From: Dermatophagoides farinae
Taxonomy: Eukaryota > Arthropoda > Arachnida > Sarcoptiformes > Pyroglyphidae
DNA length: 64,000 bases
Assembly: GCF_024713945.1 (NCBI RefSeq)
Contig: NC_134680.1
Location: 7,003,501 to 7,067,500 of the forward strand
Direction of reading: 5' to 3'
Every line of letters starts with the position of its first letter. Position 1 is the first letter of the stretch. The notes under the pieces are model-generated. The model was not told the origin of the DNA and made no database searches. It saw only the letters and a program-made list of their open reading frames with translations. The position numbers and the translations under genes are program-made. Shown piece by piece: positions 23,820 through 46,538 of this stretch.

Positions 23820-26800
23820 CTGAACATGAAATAAATGCAACAACATGAAATGGAACTCGCTCGTGTGTTTGTGTGTGTGCGTGTGGCAGTGGTCTGTTCT
23901 AAATTCAGTACAGACAATCGACAATAGATCCAAAACAAACGCATGAATTCTTTCACAGATGGATACAGCAGCAGTGAGAGATAGAGTCATAAATTGGATG
24001 TTGAAACCAAATTCTGCTTCTGCTCCAGTAATCTTTGCAGCAATTCAATAGTGTGATACGTTTTTTTCAGCTTGATTATTATGACGTACTGACGCATTGA
24101 TTAAATTATTTTCATTTCAACATTTAAACCATTATCAACATCAGCAGCCATGTCCATGCCACCATCAATCAATAGAGGAGTGATTTGTAGCATCCATTTG
24201 AATAACTTTGAATCAACATGAATGTATCAAAGTGCAACCACTAGAAAGGCAAACCATGTTGCCCATGACCAGAAAAACATGCAAACATTATATTAATAGT
24301 TTTGTGATGGGTTTATTTGTTGTTCATTTTTGTGGCTGTCAATTTTCATGTTCACGACCAATTTAACTAGAATCGGAATTCATTTTGATTGTATCCAACG
24401 ATTTCCGGCCTCTTTTTTTCTCTATCTAATTCATATAGTGTGATTAAACATTCAGGATTCATTTTTGGAGTCACAACAATCATAATTGTGTTCATTGTGT
24501 TTATTTCTATTCATGATAATCATCTTGTTTGCCAAACTAAATAAACTAATCAATCATCAATCATTTTATTTGGTGTGAGTGTAAAATCCTAAAATCATTA
24601 AATCGATTTTTAGCCATTTTCCGGTTTTTGTTGTTGCTCAGTGAAAAATGTCACGAGGGTCTTTCATATAGTGCAATTGATGAACAAGAGCTTATTTTAG
24701 TTGATTTATTTATTTTTGATGATCATATGTGTGTGTGTGTGATTGGCATTGATTCATTCATCCACATCGATGGCAAAGAATGAAACTATTCAAGCATAGA
24801 TCAGCAACGTTTGTTTAGTACTGTTGTATAATTGTCATTCACTCGTACATTGTGATTCTCATCATCATCATCATCATTGGACGATTAACCCTAAATTGAG
24901 GAATAATAAATCCATTGCTGTACCTGTGTTGATATGAATATTAATCACATTCATAATGGAGGTAGTCATCCTTACAACTTAATTTCTTCAACCAATGAAT
25001 GAATGTCTAATGAGAAACATGATGAACGAAAGAAGGGGAGAGAAAACGAGAAGCGAAAAACGAAATGCAGCCGACATAAGAATATGAACATACGAGAGCT
25101 TGTCACCCTCCTTTGTGCCAATGAACCAAATGTTGAATCGACCAGAACAACTAAATCGACCTACCAACCATGCAAGCGCTCAACCAACACACAACATTAG
25201 TCTTTTCTCTTCAATTCATCTTGGTGATCAACAGGCACAAAGAAAAACTAGTTTTTTCATTATGGCTCGAACCTGGAATTTTTTTTATGTTTATTCAGTA
25301 TGATATATCATACCTGTAGTTGTGTATTGCTGTTGTTCGACCATTGACAACAACAACAACAACAACAAGTTTTATGGTCAATTGTGCTCATCATCCAAAG
25401 TACATGGATTCAACGACCCTCAAAATTGGAATTTGATTCTTATTCTTCATTCGGACACAATATTTTTCAAATTAATTTCATTTAGTCAATCATTGTGTTT
25501 TCGTTTGTGTTTTTGTGTGTGTTTAAAAAATTTCATCCAATGATTCTTCCTGTTCATCATCATATATAATGATTATAACCCTTTTGTTCAGCCGAATGGA
25601 ATCGGATTTTGTGTTTCACCGGAATGATTAGAAATATTGCAACACAATTACAAAAGAATTAAGAAAAAACATCTCTCATTCAAAATTGTGCAATCCCAAT
25701 TATCATCCCACACTCATCATCATTAAAGGTACCGTATTCGTTATCATTATTAGTTTGTTAATATCTAGATTCTAGATTCTAGAAAGAATCCATTGGTACA
25801 ATGAACTCACTCCCTCACTTGACGAAATCAAACAATCCATTCCCTTGTGTGTGTGTGTGTGTGGTGTGTTCATTTTCAAACAAAAGTTGAATCTAAAAGT
25901 GATTATAATCTTTTTTGGTGGTTTCATTATTATTTCAACTTAATCTTGATTCTTGATCATTATTATTCAAATTGTAGAGAGGTTGTAATTTTGCCATTTT
26001 TGTTTCATTAGAATTGGTTTGATTTGTTCTGTTTGGATAGATTTTCCTATTCTTGTTGACCAATTTGTGCATCACCCTTGTTGGATTGTTGGCGATGTTT
26101 TAATACATTATGATGACGAACTTTGTCATTTATTTATCTATTTATGTGGTTTGACATTTCAAAAAATAATGGTAATTTGTGCTTGGTTTGTTTCATTCAT
26201 TCGATTTGTTCAAACAAATAAATGGTTATTGTATTGTAATAGAGAAAAAAACATAGACTGACACAATGATATTTTTGGTGGTGAAAATGTCAGATACTTT
26301 GTGATGAAATTAAAATTATTATCACCAACAATATTGAACCATGCAAATGTATGATTGCCAAGATGAATTGAAATAGAAATTCAGTTGTATGGCAATGACT
26401 TTTGTAACCATTTTGGAACACGGATAATTTCTATTTGAAAATGTCAAATGTGTACTGTTTAAAAAAATAAAGCGATCATCATCATGACGTATGAATAATC
26501 AATGTTAAATCGATCGATTGATCAAATCGACTTTTATTATTATTCAATGATATGGCAACAATGGCAGAAAAATTGAAATTTAATCAAAAATTGCCGTAGA
26601 TAAAAGAATTCTCTATGTTTCTCTCTTTTGGATCATCATCAATAATTGATTTTTGAAACATCGTTTTTCCATTTCATCACATGATTGATTGCTTATTTTT
26701 CATTCGATTTTTTTTGTCATGAATCACTTTATCACTTTATTTATATATAGTCGATATACAATTTCAACTCTACACGACTACAAAACTTCAAGTTCAAGAA

Positions 26801-27429
26801 TTGTATTTGATAGAAAAGTATCATTGTTTTGATCTGGAAAACTTGTGGAAAAGTTGAACAATTGAACAAACACTTTTATTTTTTTAATTAATTATTTGTG
26901 TGGGTGATGAATGTGTTTGTGTGTGTGTGTGTGTTTGTAATCTACATTTGATCATCATCACGATATTGTTGATTGAGCATTGATTATGGCATCATGATGA
27001 TGATGACCATTACATGAACAGTGTTTAACGAAACAAAACTTTTCCCTCTCTCATTGGTTGTTGTTTTGTTTTTGTTGGTTTTTCCACATTCTTTTATGGC
27101 TGTATGGGCTTTATTAGTTGTTTGTACATGTTGTTGATAATCTCATAAAACTTTATATCATTTGAACATTCAGATAGAAAGAGAGAGAAATGTCCGTTTT
27201 TTTTAGTTTGTTCAAAAGATGGTGACACTTGTCGAAAATCGGTAAAAATATTTATCATCCAACCAAGTTTAGTCAAATAAGCGTGTGTGTTTCAGTTTTC
27301 ATTGTCATCTAAATTGGTATGTGTGTTTTTTGAAATAAATTTACATCCCTGAAATTCATTGGCATTCAAATAATAATGATGTCAAGAATGCCGTATAAGA
27401 TCACAATGTGTCATTTCTATGCGTCCATC

Positions 27430-27470
27430 TATCCATCCATCCATCCATTTATCGATCGATCGATCGATCG
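27430..27470. repeat. Tetranucleotide repeats (CCAT)n and (ATCG)n
   Basis: Adjacent CCAT units (27430-27448) and five ATCG units (27451-27470). The ATCG block is self-complementary and could form a hairpin or cruciform. Confidence 0.9.
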
Positions 27471-29568
27471 CATTTCATTCATCCGTCTGGATTGCAATAA
27501 TGCATGATGATGGGCTGTACACAAGAACAAGTGTGCGCATAAATAAACATTTTCCTCGGAAAAAAGCCGGCAAAAATTTGGACAAATTCTCGTTTCATTC
27601 ACAGTGATGATGATGAGGCCATTATTATATTATAATATATGGTCCACACATCGTTCCAGCACACAACATTGAATTAGTAAAATTTGAATTTTCATGTTTT
27701 ATCTCTTGGTTTTTTGAGAATCTGAATTGAATTTTAAAATTGTGTCGTTGGTTGTATGAAAGGATTTGATTAAATTATATGGTGGCCATAGTTTTGGTCG
27801 TGGCAGGCTTATGGATGGGCGGCAATGTTTTCCATCTACATTTCGATATTTTCATTTTGTTCCATTTGGGAGTAATTTTCTTTCTCGTTGCTGAGCCAAT
27901 GAATAAATCATCAATCGATGCGACCATCGATTCTGTATCATGTCCACATACAACAACACAAACACAAACAGCCACCTTGAAATTATTTGATCATCAACGT
28001 TGTTGTTGTTGTTTGTTTGTTTGTTTGTTACAATCAACGATAATAATATATCATCATGACAATTCATAAATCGACCGGTTTCAATTGCCAAAATGTTGAC
28101 TATGAGAATGGATGCAGAATACATTCTCCCCTGTATTATGTTTCATTTCGTTTCGTTTCAATAAAATGTATCGTGTATGCTTCCATCCACCACATGATAT
28201 CCATTTTCAGGATGTGTGATGTGTGTGTGGTGGATTTACGGTTATGACGGCATTTAGCAGACTCTAGATTTGATTGAATAAGAAATGTGAATCCATTCCG
28301 AGGATTGTTTTGACGATTATGATGGCACACAATGCAGCAAACAAGGCATGCTATATGTCTATGTGTATGTGTCAATAATCCTCAATGATGAATGGTTTTA
28401 GATTTCTTGGATTTTTCTTTTGCCCGATTCCCGTTGCTTTCGAATATGAAACGAAAACTTAATTTTTATCCTAAGGTCCTATCTGTCTACTTTTATGGAT
28501 CAAGTATGTGTGTTGAAGATGTATGAGACCATCTGCATTTGTTTCTTTCAATGATTTGGATTTTTTTCGTTAGTTCCTGCTCATGGAATATTCAAGTTGA
28601 TCTTGGTTTTCTCGCTTAAATGATTCTTCATAAACAAATGATCATTCTTCACACACACACACAGTCACACTGATCCAGATGATGTGAAAAAGCAATTGAA
28701 ATATCTTTGTTATAGTTTAATGATATGTCGAATTTTTCTTTGCTTTCTCAATTTTAATATGTTCCTGCAAACGATTCGATTTTTTTTTCTCATGAAATTT
28801 CCTCAGAACCTTAGAATCTGTGGGTGTGTGTGTTAACTGGTTTCGTTTTTAATTTCCTGTTCAATGTTCAGTGAGGTAATGTTTTTTCTCTTGTTTCCTT
28901 GTTCTTGATTCTGTAGAATGGTTGCAATGGGAATAAAGTCAATTTTGATTGTTCAGCATGATTCATATTGCTTCTGTGCAAATACAACAAAAGAACACGA
29001 AAAGTGATAATTTCTACTTGCAAAAGAAAAAAATCTGCATAGAAAGCATCTTTATTTAATTATTTCCGATTTTCCTGGATCTAAATCAATGGCGTTTTTT
29101 TTCTCATTCATCGCACATTGTGTTATGGATGAATTAAGTTGATTAAAACGATGATGATGTTGATGATGATGATGCGATTGCTATTCATACGATTGACCAT
29201 TGGAAATGATTGAATTATCATCAGATGTTTATGCTAAGCATCATAAAATGTGTGTGTAATATATCCATTTAATATCCATTCTGCAATGATGATAATAATC
29301 ATTACACAGAATGTCTGTCTGTCATTATGATCATGATCACAATTCACTCATCCAGTAAATTTTAATGAATGGTTGTTGTTGAATAAAATACAACCATTAT
29401 GTGATAATGAACATTTGCTTCGACAGTGATAATTAAATCATCGACAATGACGTGATGGCCGTTCATTCATTCATTCACTGAGTAGTGTTTTGTGATAATT
29501 AATAGCGAGTATTTTTTTCAATTCATTATCGATTGCATTTATGCTAATGCTAACAACATATAATCATA

Positions 29569-29602
29569 AAAAACGTAATTTAACGTATGTAAAATTACGT
29601 TT
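29569..29602. repeat. AT-rich inverted repeat / hairpin
   Basis: A 12-base perfect inverted repeat (AAAACGTAATTT and AAATTACGTTTT), separated by about ten bases that themselves contain AACGT. It is intergenic. There is no flanking target-site duplication or coding sequence that would make it a transposon end. Confidence 0.5.
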
Positions 29603-30571
29603 TATTTAACACCAACTTGGCCATCAACTGCAACAAGGCCATGTTGTTCATGATTCGATCCACTCGTTTCAGACCCCGGAATGAAAGTTTCAAACTGCAA
29701 TTTGAATAATTAGATGCTCCTATTTAATTGTTTCAAGGATTCATTATTTGTTGTTGATGAAATTTCTTAAACCATAGGAAATCGATCGATCGGTCATTGT
29801 TTTGAATCCTTGGATAAAGTTCATTCCTTCATTCGTTCACTATTCATGGACAAGGACTTTTTCCACATCACATCAGTGGCTTTATCCTTGCAAGGAACAG
29901 GATGTGTTGATATCCTTAACGAGTGTGAGCCAAATGTGTCGATATTTCTTCCCACAAGTGGCTCGTCCTTGATTCGGCTGTATTCTAAAAAAAGTTGAAC
30001 AATGTTTTAATGTTTCACTCAATGTAACGGATCTTTGCTTTCTCTGTCAATGTCATCATTAGTATCGTAGATCATTGAATTTTTGTACATTCACCTTCAT
30101 TTGTGGTTTTCTTGATTGTTATCTTTCTCTTTTCTAATCGATTTGATTTCAACCTCCACTACGTTCATTGTTATAATTTGATGTTGTTGTTGTTCTGTAA
30201 CTCAGCAAGGAACAAGACTTGCAATAATCATTGTTGTCCTTATTGTGAGTTTTTTCAGTGAATTCATAACTTGTAAAATTGAAATACTTGCCACAACCGA
30301 TAATGGCGGCAAAAGAAAGTTTTTTTTTAAAATACAACTGGATCGAAACAGATAGAGAGAGAGAAAAAGAATGTTTTTTTTTGGTTATGGAGAGAAAGAC
30401 TTGATGATTATGATTCACCCGAATTGTTATCGCGTTATTCAATCATCGTTTCGATTGGTCTGTGTTTGTGTTTGGCTGTAATTGAAAAAAGAAAGTTTCA
30501 AAGATTCAATCATTTGTTTTGTTGCTGTTTGTGATTAATAATCGATTGTGATTCAATGAGATTGTGTCATT

Positions 30572-30850
30572 ATGATGGACCATAATAATAATAATAATAA
30601 TAGTAGTAGTAATAGTAATAGTAGTAGTGATGTTGTTTGTGACAATTGTTCATATTGTGATTATTTGACCGATTTTTCGCCAATCAATATCGATTCAACG
30701 GTGCTGCCATCAAAATTGTGTGAACAACAATCGACATATTGGATCGATCGTAATAATAATAATGATGATGATGATGACAATGGCCAATGTATTGGCTGTC
30801 TTGACTGGCTCAAACGTTTGTTACATTTTAATCTCAATGATTCGCTCAAG
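30572..30850 (+). CDS. Candidate first coding exon A of protein kinase D
   Basis: An ATG-initiated open stretch of 93 complete codons ending at AAG followed by GTTTGT, a usable donor. It ends in phase 0, which matches the phase-0 acceptor of the first secure kinase exon at 36395. The peptide begins with Asn/Ser runs (AAT and AGT repeats), then a Cys-containing segment and ends QCIGCLDWLKRLLHFNLND. Protein kinase D N termini are poorly conserved, so homology cannot decide. If used, the kinase would be 1235 aa. It competes with candidate B at 33782-34099; transcript data are needed to choose. Confidence 0.4.
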
Positions 30851-33781
30851 GTTTGTTGGATGTCTTTTGTTTTTCGGCAATTGTTTGCTGTGAATTTATA
30901 AATTCGCATATGCTAATGAATTGATAGAAAATAATTTGAAAATTGCGTCATTATTGTTGAATATTAATGAATTAATGGCGTTTCACCACATTGTTTATTC
31001 AGAGTTTGTCAAAATCTAGTGAGTATCATCATCGATAAATAGGGTTATTGAAGCAAATAATTTTCCTCTTCATCATCATTATCTACACACAATTCTTTCG
31101 AATGCAACGAATGAATTAATGAAAAAATAATGGCATGGACAAAATTTCAAGAGAGATGATTTTCATTTTTTCAAAAATTTCTCCATCCATCATCATTCAT
31201 TCTAATGATGAATGGTCGATTCTCTCGATTTTTTGTTACTAAATGACCAAATTGTCTGTTGTCTACACTATCTGACAATCAGCTGAATCATGATGAACTG
31301 TCTAGACTTAATCTGGCCAGCCATTATCAATTCCAAGGAATTCAATGTATTCATTCATTCATTCAACCCGTCTCGCCAGTTGAATTTGAGATTAATCGAT
31401 TATGACCAAAACTGATTCGGTGAGCTATCAGATTATAAGGAAAATTTATTCATTCGTTCCGAATCACAATTGATGAGCTATATCAATCACACATTTCGAG
31501 TTCTAGGTGTTTGCGCACAATACGTTATTTTCACTTTATTTCAAGACAAATTTCACATCACTAACTTTTTTCCATTGTCATGCATTTTTGATATGATTAA
31601 TTTTTCTTGTTTCGTTTTCGGGATGATTTTTGCCATTCGAATTCGATAGATAGATATTAATGAATGAATACATTTCTTGCACACCAAATCCATAACCATC
31701 AACATGATGATTGTAATGAATGAATTTTTGTATTTTTGTTTTTCTTTTGTATGTCTAAAATTTGATTCATTCGGAATGGGAAAAATGGAAATCTAATGGA
31801 CCGAGGAGTATATATGGTGAAACAACTACTACTCAAATGAATGAATAAAAACTCGTTGTTCCAAGCGTATTATGAATGATTATTGGTTGTTTGGAAATGA
31901 ATTCTCTTTGCTACCATGATCATCATCATTGCAAATTCCAATTCCAACATACAATGAGTACGTGTGTTTGTCATATTGAGACGCTTAGTGCTTATCCATT
32001 TCAGTTTGTTGTTGTTTGGACTAATGTGGATGAATTGTCGAGAATTTAGAATCCACAGAATTGACCAACAAATCTGAAAAGGGAATGTTAATTGAACAGA
32101 CGTTATCAACCGCCGGTCTATGATCATGAAATGATTGAATACAACTGAAAATATGGCCAATCAAAGAATTTGGCGTTTTTTCTACTCCCGTGGAGCGGAA
32201 AATATTCTCTCATCTCATTCGATAACATCCGAATAAAGACGGATCTTTCTTTGTGTGTGTGTGAAGAAGATAGATTTGCCCACATTCATCTCTGACGATA
32301 ACATTGCCATGGCATTATATTTCATATTTTCGCCCATTTTTTCCAACATTCTTGACACACGCACACATTTTTTTCATTTTTTTCAAAAATAGACAAGCGA
32401 AATTGAACAAATAGGAAAAAGATCGGAGAAACAAGATTTGGCCATTATCGTCAAGGTGTGTGTATCTAGAGAATCGTTTTTCTTTTTTGGTTTTGAGACG
32501 GATTTTCTGTCTTTCATTTGGCCATTTTGAAGTGGCCTCCATAAAATATAATTGGATTCTATCCGATGATGATGATGATTATGATGAAGGTGTTTCTTGT
32601 ATTTTCTCGGCAAATTGTTTGTTTTTTCCCCCAAGAGAAAGGTTACAATTTTCATGTGTTTTTTATAAAAAATTGCAATTTTTTAAATTTTTTGCTTTCG
32701 CAGTTCTATACAACTGGCCAAATGAGAATTGATTTGATTTTCTGTGTTGCTGGTATGGACAAATATTTATTACCCAAGTCATTATTATTTCGGTAATGAT
32801 GATGATGATGATGGAGCATGATACAAATATGATAACCAGCAATGAATTGAATGATTATGATGATGATGACCATTATTGTTATAATCATAATGACACCATA
32901 TCCTTTCTTTCATAGCATCGGGTCCATATTTTTGCTGTGTAAAAATGTTGAAATCTAGCAAACAAACGGTAAAAACCAAGTGCTGAATGCCTGCAGAATC
33001 GTACGCATGTCTAAATGTTTGGTTTACTAACGATGGCGGCGGGTATACATTTGTTTAGAATTCATCCATTCATTCATTCATTCATTCATTCATCGAGCAG
33101 ATCCAGTTTCATTCAGACTCTCATAGTGTGTGTGCGTGTGTGTTTGAATGTTTCATTCAATTGATACGAGATTATATCTGCCGTAGGGATTTATTTCGAC
33201 TCGATTGAATTTGTTTCATTTCATTTCAAAACCGATTTCACATCATATCCATTCACTATGTGTGTGTGTGTCTTGTGGCTGTCAAATTTTGTCCGACAAC
33301 AACACAGTAGTATTGATGACTTGCTCTGTTTATCATCACTCATTCATGAAATTGTTCTTTGGATAATTGTTGGATCATAGATGAAAAGTTTTCTTCAAGC
33401 TTGCAATACCTGGTAGTTGTTTTTTTTTCTGTTCAATTACCATTAAAAGTTTGGTTGATCTGTCCATCATTTTTTGTTTATTTTTATTTTTTTTTCATTA
33501 AATTTTGTTCGCCTGTTTCAACAACTTTAGAGTTTAAGTTTTTCATCACACCAAGTTCAATTTGTTCGAGTGTCCTCGAAACTGGAATTGTTATCTGTAT
33601 GAGGCAACAATTTTTTAATTAAATTGAATGAAATTTTGGCGGCAGTGAAGAATGAATTATCATGTTTCAGTGATTTACTTTGACAAACTTGATCCAATCA
33701 CATGTGTGGTTCTGTTTGCGCATGTTTTCATTAACTAATGTTTTAATCTTTGTGTCAATCCATGTGCAAATGTGAATCATC

Positions 33782-34099
33782 ATGATGAACTATACACCAA
33801 ACAAGGATTCTTTATCCACCAGCAAAGATACTTGCACTTGTAGTAATGATGATGACAATCGACAAAGCATCACCGTGACAATAGCAAACGATATGGCCAC
33901 AAACGACCAAATGTCAAATCGTCAATCATTCATCATTCACCTCGAGGATGAGAAAGCCAATCGAATGGCCACCATATTGGATACGGATATTCACTATGGT
34001 TCAACCAGTAACGATAGTCAACAAAAACGAAACGTAATCAATCTTGACCTTGGTTGTTTGATTATAAACCATTTTTCTAGTCACAGTCAGATTTTTGGT
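33782..34099 (+). CDS. Candidate alternative first coding exon B of protein kinase D
   Basis: An ATG-initiated open stretch of 106 complete codons followed by a strong donor GTATGT. It is also phase 0 and therefore compatible with the acceptor at 36395. The peptide is hydrophilic, Asn/Asp/Ser/Thr-rich (for example SITVTIANDMATNDQMSNRQ). The frame continues open past the donor into a hydrophobic T-rich stretch to 34324, so an alternative reading is a 180-aa stand-alone ORF, for which I recognise no family. If used as kinase exon 1 the protein would be 1248 aa. Confidence 0.3.
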
Positions 34100-36394
34100 G
34101 TATGTGTGAAATTGAATCATAACAATTTCGAAGATTGTTTGCTCATCCAAAACATAATAAAATGGGTGGCCAGATGTTTTCTGTTCATTTTTATCTTGCT
34201 AAAGATTTTCATGTTCGCCATTGAGTCAAGTGATGATACAATTATTCAGCCAGCAAGTCTAAGCTGTGAATTGATGATTTTGAGAATTTTGTTGGAATTT
34301 ATTTTAATGAATTCTTTCTGGTAATTTGGTGATTAGAATGTAAAGTTGGTTTTTCTTATAACAAACTGGGCAAACTTTTTTTTGTTTTCAGTTCCCCAAT
34401 GGCAAACAATAAGAATGATGCCAACAAAATCACATGCTAATTAGTTGATTGACTCGGACTCAAAACATATGTCGAAAACGAAATGCCAATGTATAGCGAG
34501 TATTTTCAATTCAATTCGACTTGGTTTTCGATATTTGAACCCATTTTTTTTGTTGGCGTTATTTGATCACCACATTGATTTCAAAACATGTGTTTTAATT
34601 GATGATTATTATGGGAAACCATTTGTTCACTAATTTCACAAACATGACAAACATAAACACACGATCACACTCATCATCGATCGATCTTGTGTGTTTGTTT
34701 TTGTATCAGCATTCAGCATTCAGCAATATATCCTAAGGTGGTTTTTGATTTTGATTCACAAAGTCCATATTTACTCATCCATTGTCATTTGACTTGCATG
34801 TAAATATGTGATGACGATTCTTTAGCCAGATAATTTCCGTTGAACCAAATGCAGATTGTTTGGTCGAATGAATCGTTTGGCAATGTGAAACCTGAATACA
34901 TTGCTTTCTCAACTGAGAATCGAATTTAATGAAGTGAATTGGAGAAAACGATTTGCTTGATGTGTGTGTATGTGTGTGGTGGTTGGTTTTTCAGTCTCAC
35001 ACTCATTCAATTCGTCATGTTTATGAATGGTTCGTTTGCTTCTACCGTAATGATGATGATGATATGTCTGCATTTCGATTGGAATTGAATTAAATTGTTT
35101 CGAACGAATGAATCCGTCATCATCGTCAACATTTGCCGATGATGATGTTTTCCATGTATGAATTGAGATTCATTCACATTCATTGATTTGTTTATTTATT
35201 GTTTACTTGCACAATTCCACTTTTTCTGTCTCTATATGTATTTATTCTCAGAATTTCTTGTTTTTCCGAAAAATAATTCAGATGCATTGGAATGAGTTTC
35301 AATCTTTAGAACCGGAATCGGATGTCAAAGCATGTGCAACATGATAAGTGATTGATGCGTTATGACATTTTTCACATGTTTGGTTGATTGTAGAATAAAG
35401 ATTTATTAATTTATTTATAATAAATGATGAATGAATAAATGAATGAAAATCAAGTTGTAATGATATATGATCCAGATGATTGTCTACTTGTCTACATGAA
35501 AGAGATTTTATTATTGGATTGTTCCAAAGTTCTCAATGTGTTTGTCATGTGTATGAGGCAGAATTTTTATTTCAATCATATCACGTACATGCCTGTTTTT
35601 TCTCTGGATTTCATAAACAAATGTGTAAATGAAGATGTTGATGATAGTATATGTACTCAAAAACGAGAGATAAGCAAGTTAATTGATGGCAATAATCATC
35701 ATCATCATTAATAGATTTATATGATGATGATGATATGATGACTGTCCATTGTCACTATGGTTGCCGCACTACTGAAATATCTAAAAATACTTTCTTTTTG
35801 GGTAGAAATAGTTTTTTTTGAGTCTATGTAAGGAAACGTGTTGAAAGAAAAAGTTCGATTACTCGATATTACTATTAGCTATATTGTGAATTTTTTATGT
35901 GATCCATTTTTTTGTGGTAAAATTCATGTCTTGGTTGCGTGGAGTCACATATGGTTGACAATGTTTAACAATACCGAGGCATCCATTGTGTCTTGGCCAA
36001 TTGAATTGAACGGATGTTTGTGTATCATGATGATGATGATCATGGTGGAAAATGAGAAAATTTCCGAGATGAAGTAAATTTCTAACAAAATAAAATTGGA
36101 AACACACACCCAGGCAACAAAAATGATTGTTTGAGTGAAATGCCAGCCATTATCAGTGATCACTTTGGTGATGGATAAGATTTCAATGAATCTTACCTGT
36201 ATCCACAATGGTGATATCATCAACTGTCATCAATCAACAGTCATCTTGAGTTTTGTTAATTTTATGAGTTTATAATTTTGGTTTCATTTTGAGTGTGATG
36301 TTCTGTGACCATTGTAAACCATTGTTTTTTTCTTTTCTTCTCCTCTGTCTATACTAATGTGTAATGATTTGTTTTCATTTGTTTGTTGATTTAG

Positions 36395-46192
<9,798 letters not shown>

Positions 46193-46323
46193 TTCATTCA
46201 TATTCATCATTTCAGACAAGCAATTATAAATCTAAAAGATATTCTTATTCATATTTATATTGGTTCAATTGTTTTTTCTCATTTCTGCTGCTTCATTTTA
46301 TCGAATTTTTGTAACGTGCCTCA

Positions 46324-46329
46324 AATAAA
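46324..46329 (+). terminator. Polyadenylation signal of protein kinase D
   Basis: AATAAA 132 bases after the kinase stop codon and facing the 3' end of the convergent gene on the other strand. Confidence 0.6.
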
Positions 46330-46403
46330 AATGAACTCGAGATAACGAATTTACAATTTTACAATTTTCCAGGTTTTTATTGTGCATTTATTCATCATTC
46401 AAA

Positions 46404-46409
46404 TTTATT
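46404..46409 (-). terminator. Polyadenylation signal of the unknown membrane-protein gene
   Basis: On the minus strand AATAAA lies about 130 bases past the stop codon at 46539, with a second copy at 46387-46392. Confidence 0.5.
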
Positions 46410-46538
46410 TCTTTAATTTCAATTGATGAATGAATCATTTTTTCACAATTTCAAATCGAGCCGTCGAGTTATGGCGGAAATGTGTTTTTTGACCATTCTG
46501 ATAAAAGTTGTTGATACGCAACATTCTGATACAATAAT

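Larger units (their letters stand above)
23052..30571. other. Long intergenic region between RyR and protein kinase D
   Basis: About 7.5 kb without a gene I can support. It is AT-rich with a CT microsatellite (23343-23373), CCAT and ATCG runs (27430-27470), several short GT tracts and a hairpin near 29569-29602. Open frames are short, T-rich and hydrophobic or repeat-derived. One minus-strand stretch (23670-23819) looks weakly like a terminal exon and is listed separately. Part of the region may be upstream regulatory DNA or untranslated exons of the kinase gene. Confidence 0.5.

Noticed and set aside
25745-25790. TAGATTCTAGATTCTAG repeat as a mobile-element end
   Set aside because: Too short, with no coding capacity, partner terminus or target-site duplication.
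27430-27470. CRISPR-like or satellite array
   Set aside because: Simple tetranucleotide runs only; no spacers or repeat unit of suitable length, and the genome is eukaryotic.
27779-28124. Overlapping hydrophobic frames on both strands
   Set aside because: Repeat- and T-driven composition, frames on both strands at once, no acceptor or donor logic.
33782-34324. Reading the whole 180-aa frame as a stand-alone membrane protein (its end vaguely resembles a channel helix)
   Set aside because: The hydrophobic part begins after a strong GTATGT donor and is T-rich like nearby introns; retained only as a candidate kinase first exon.
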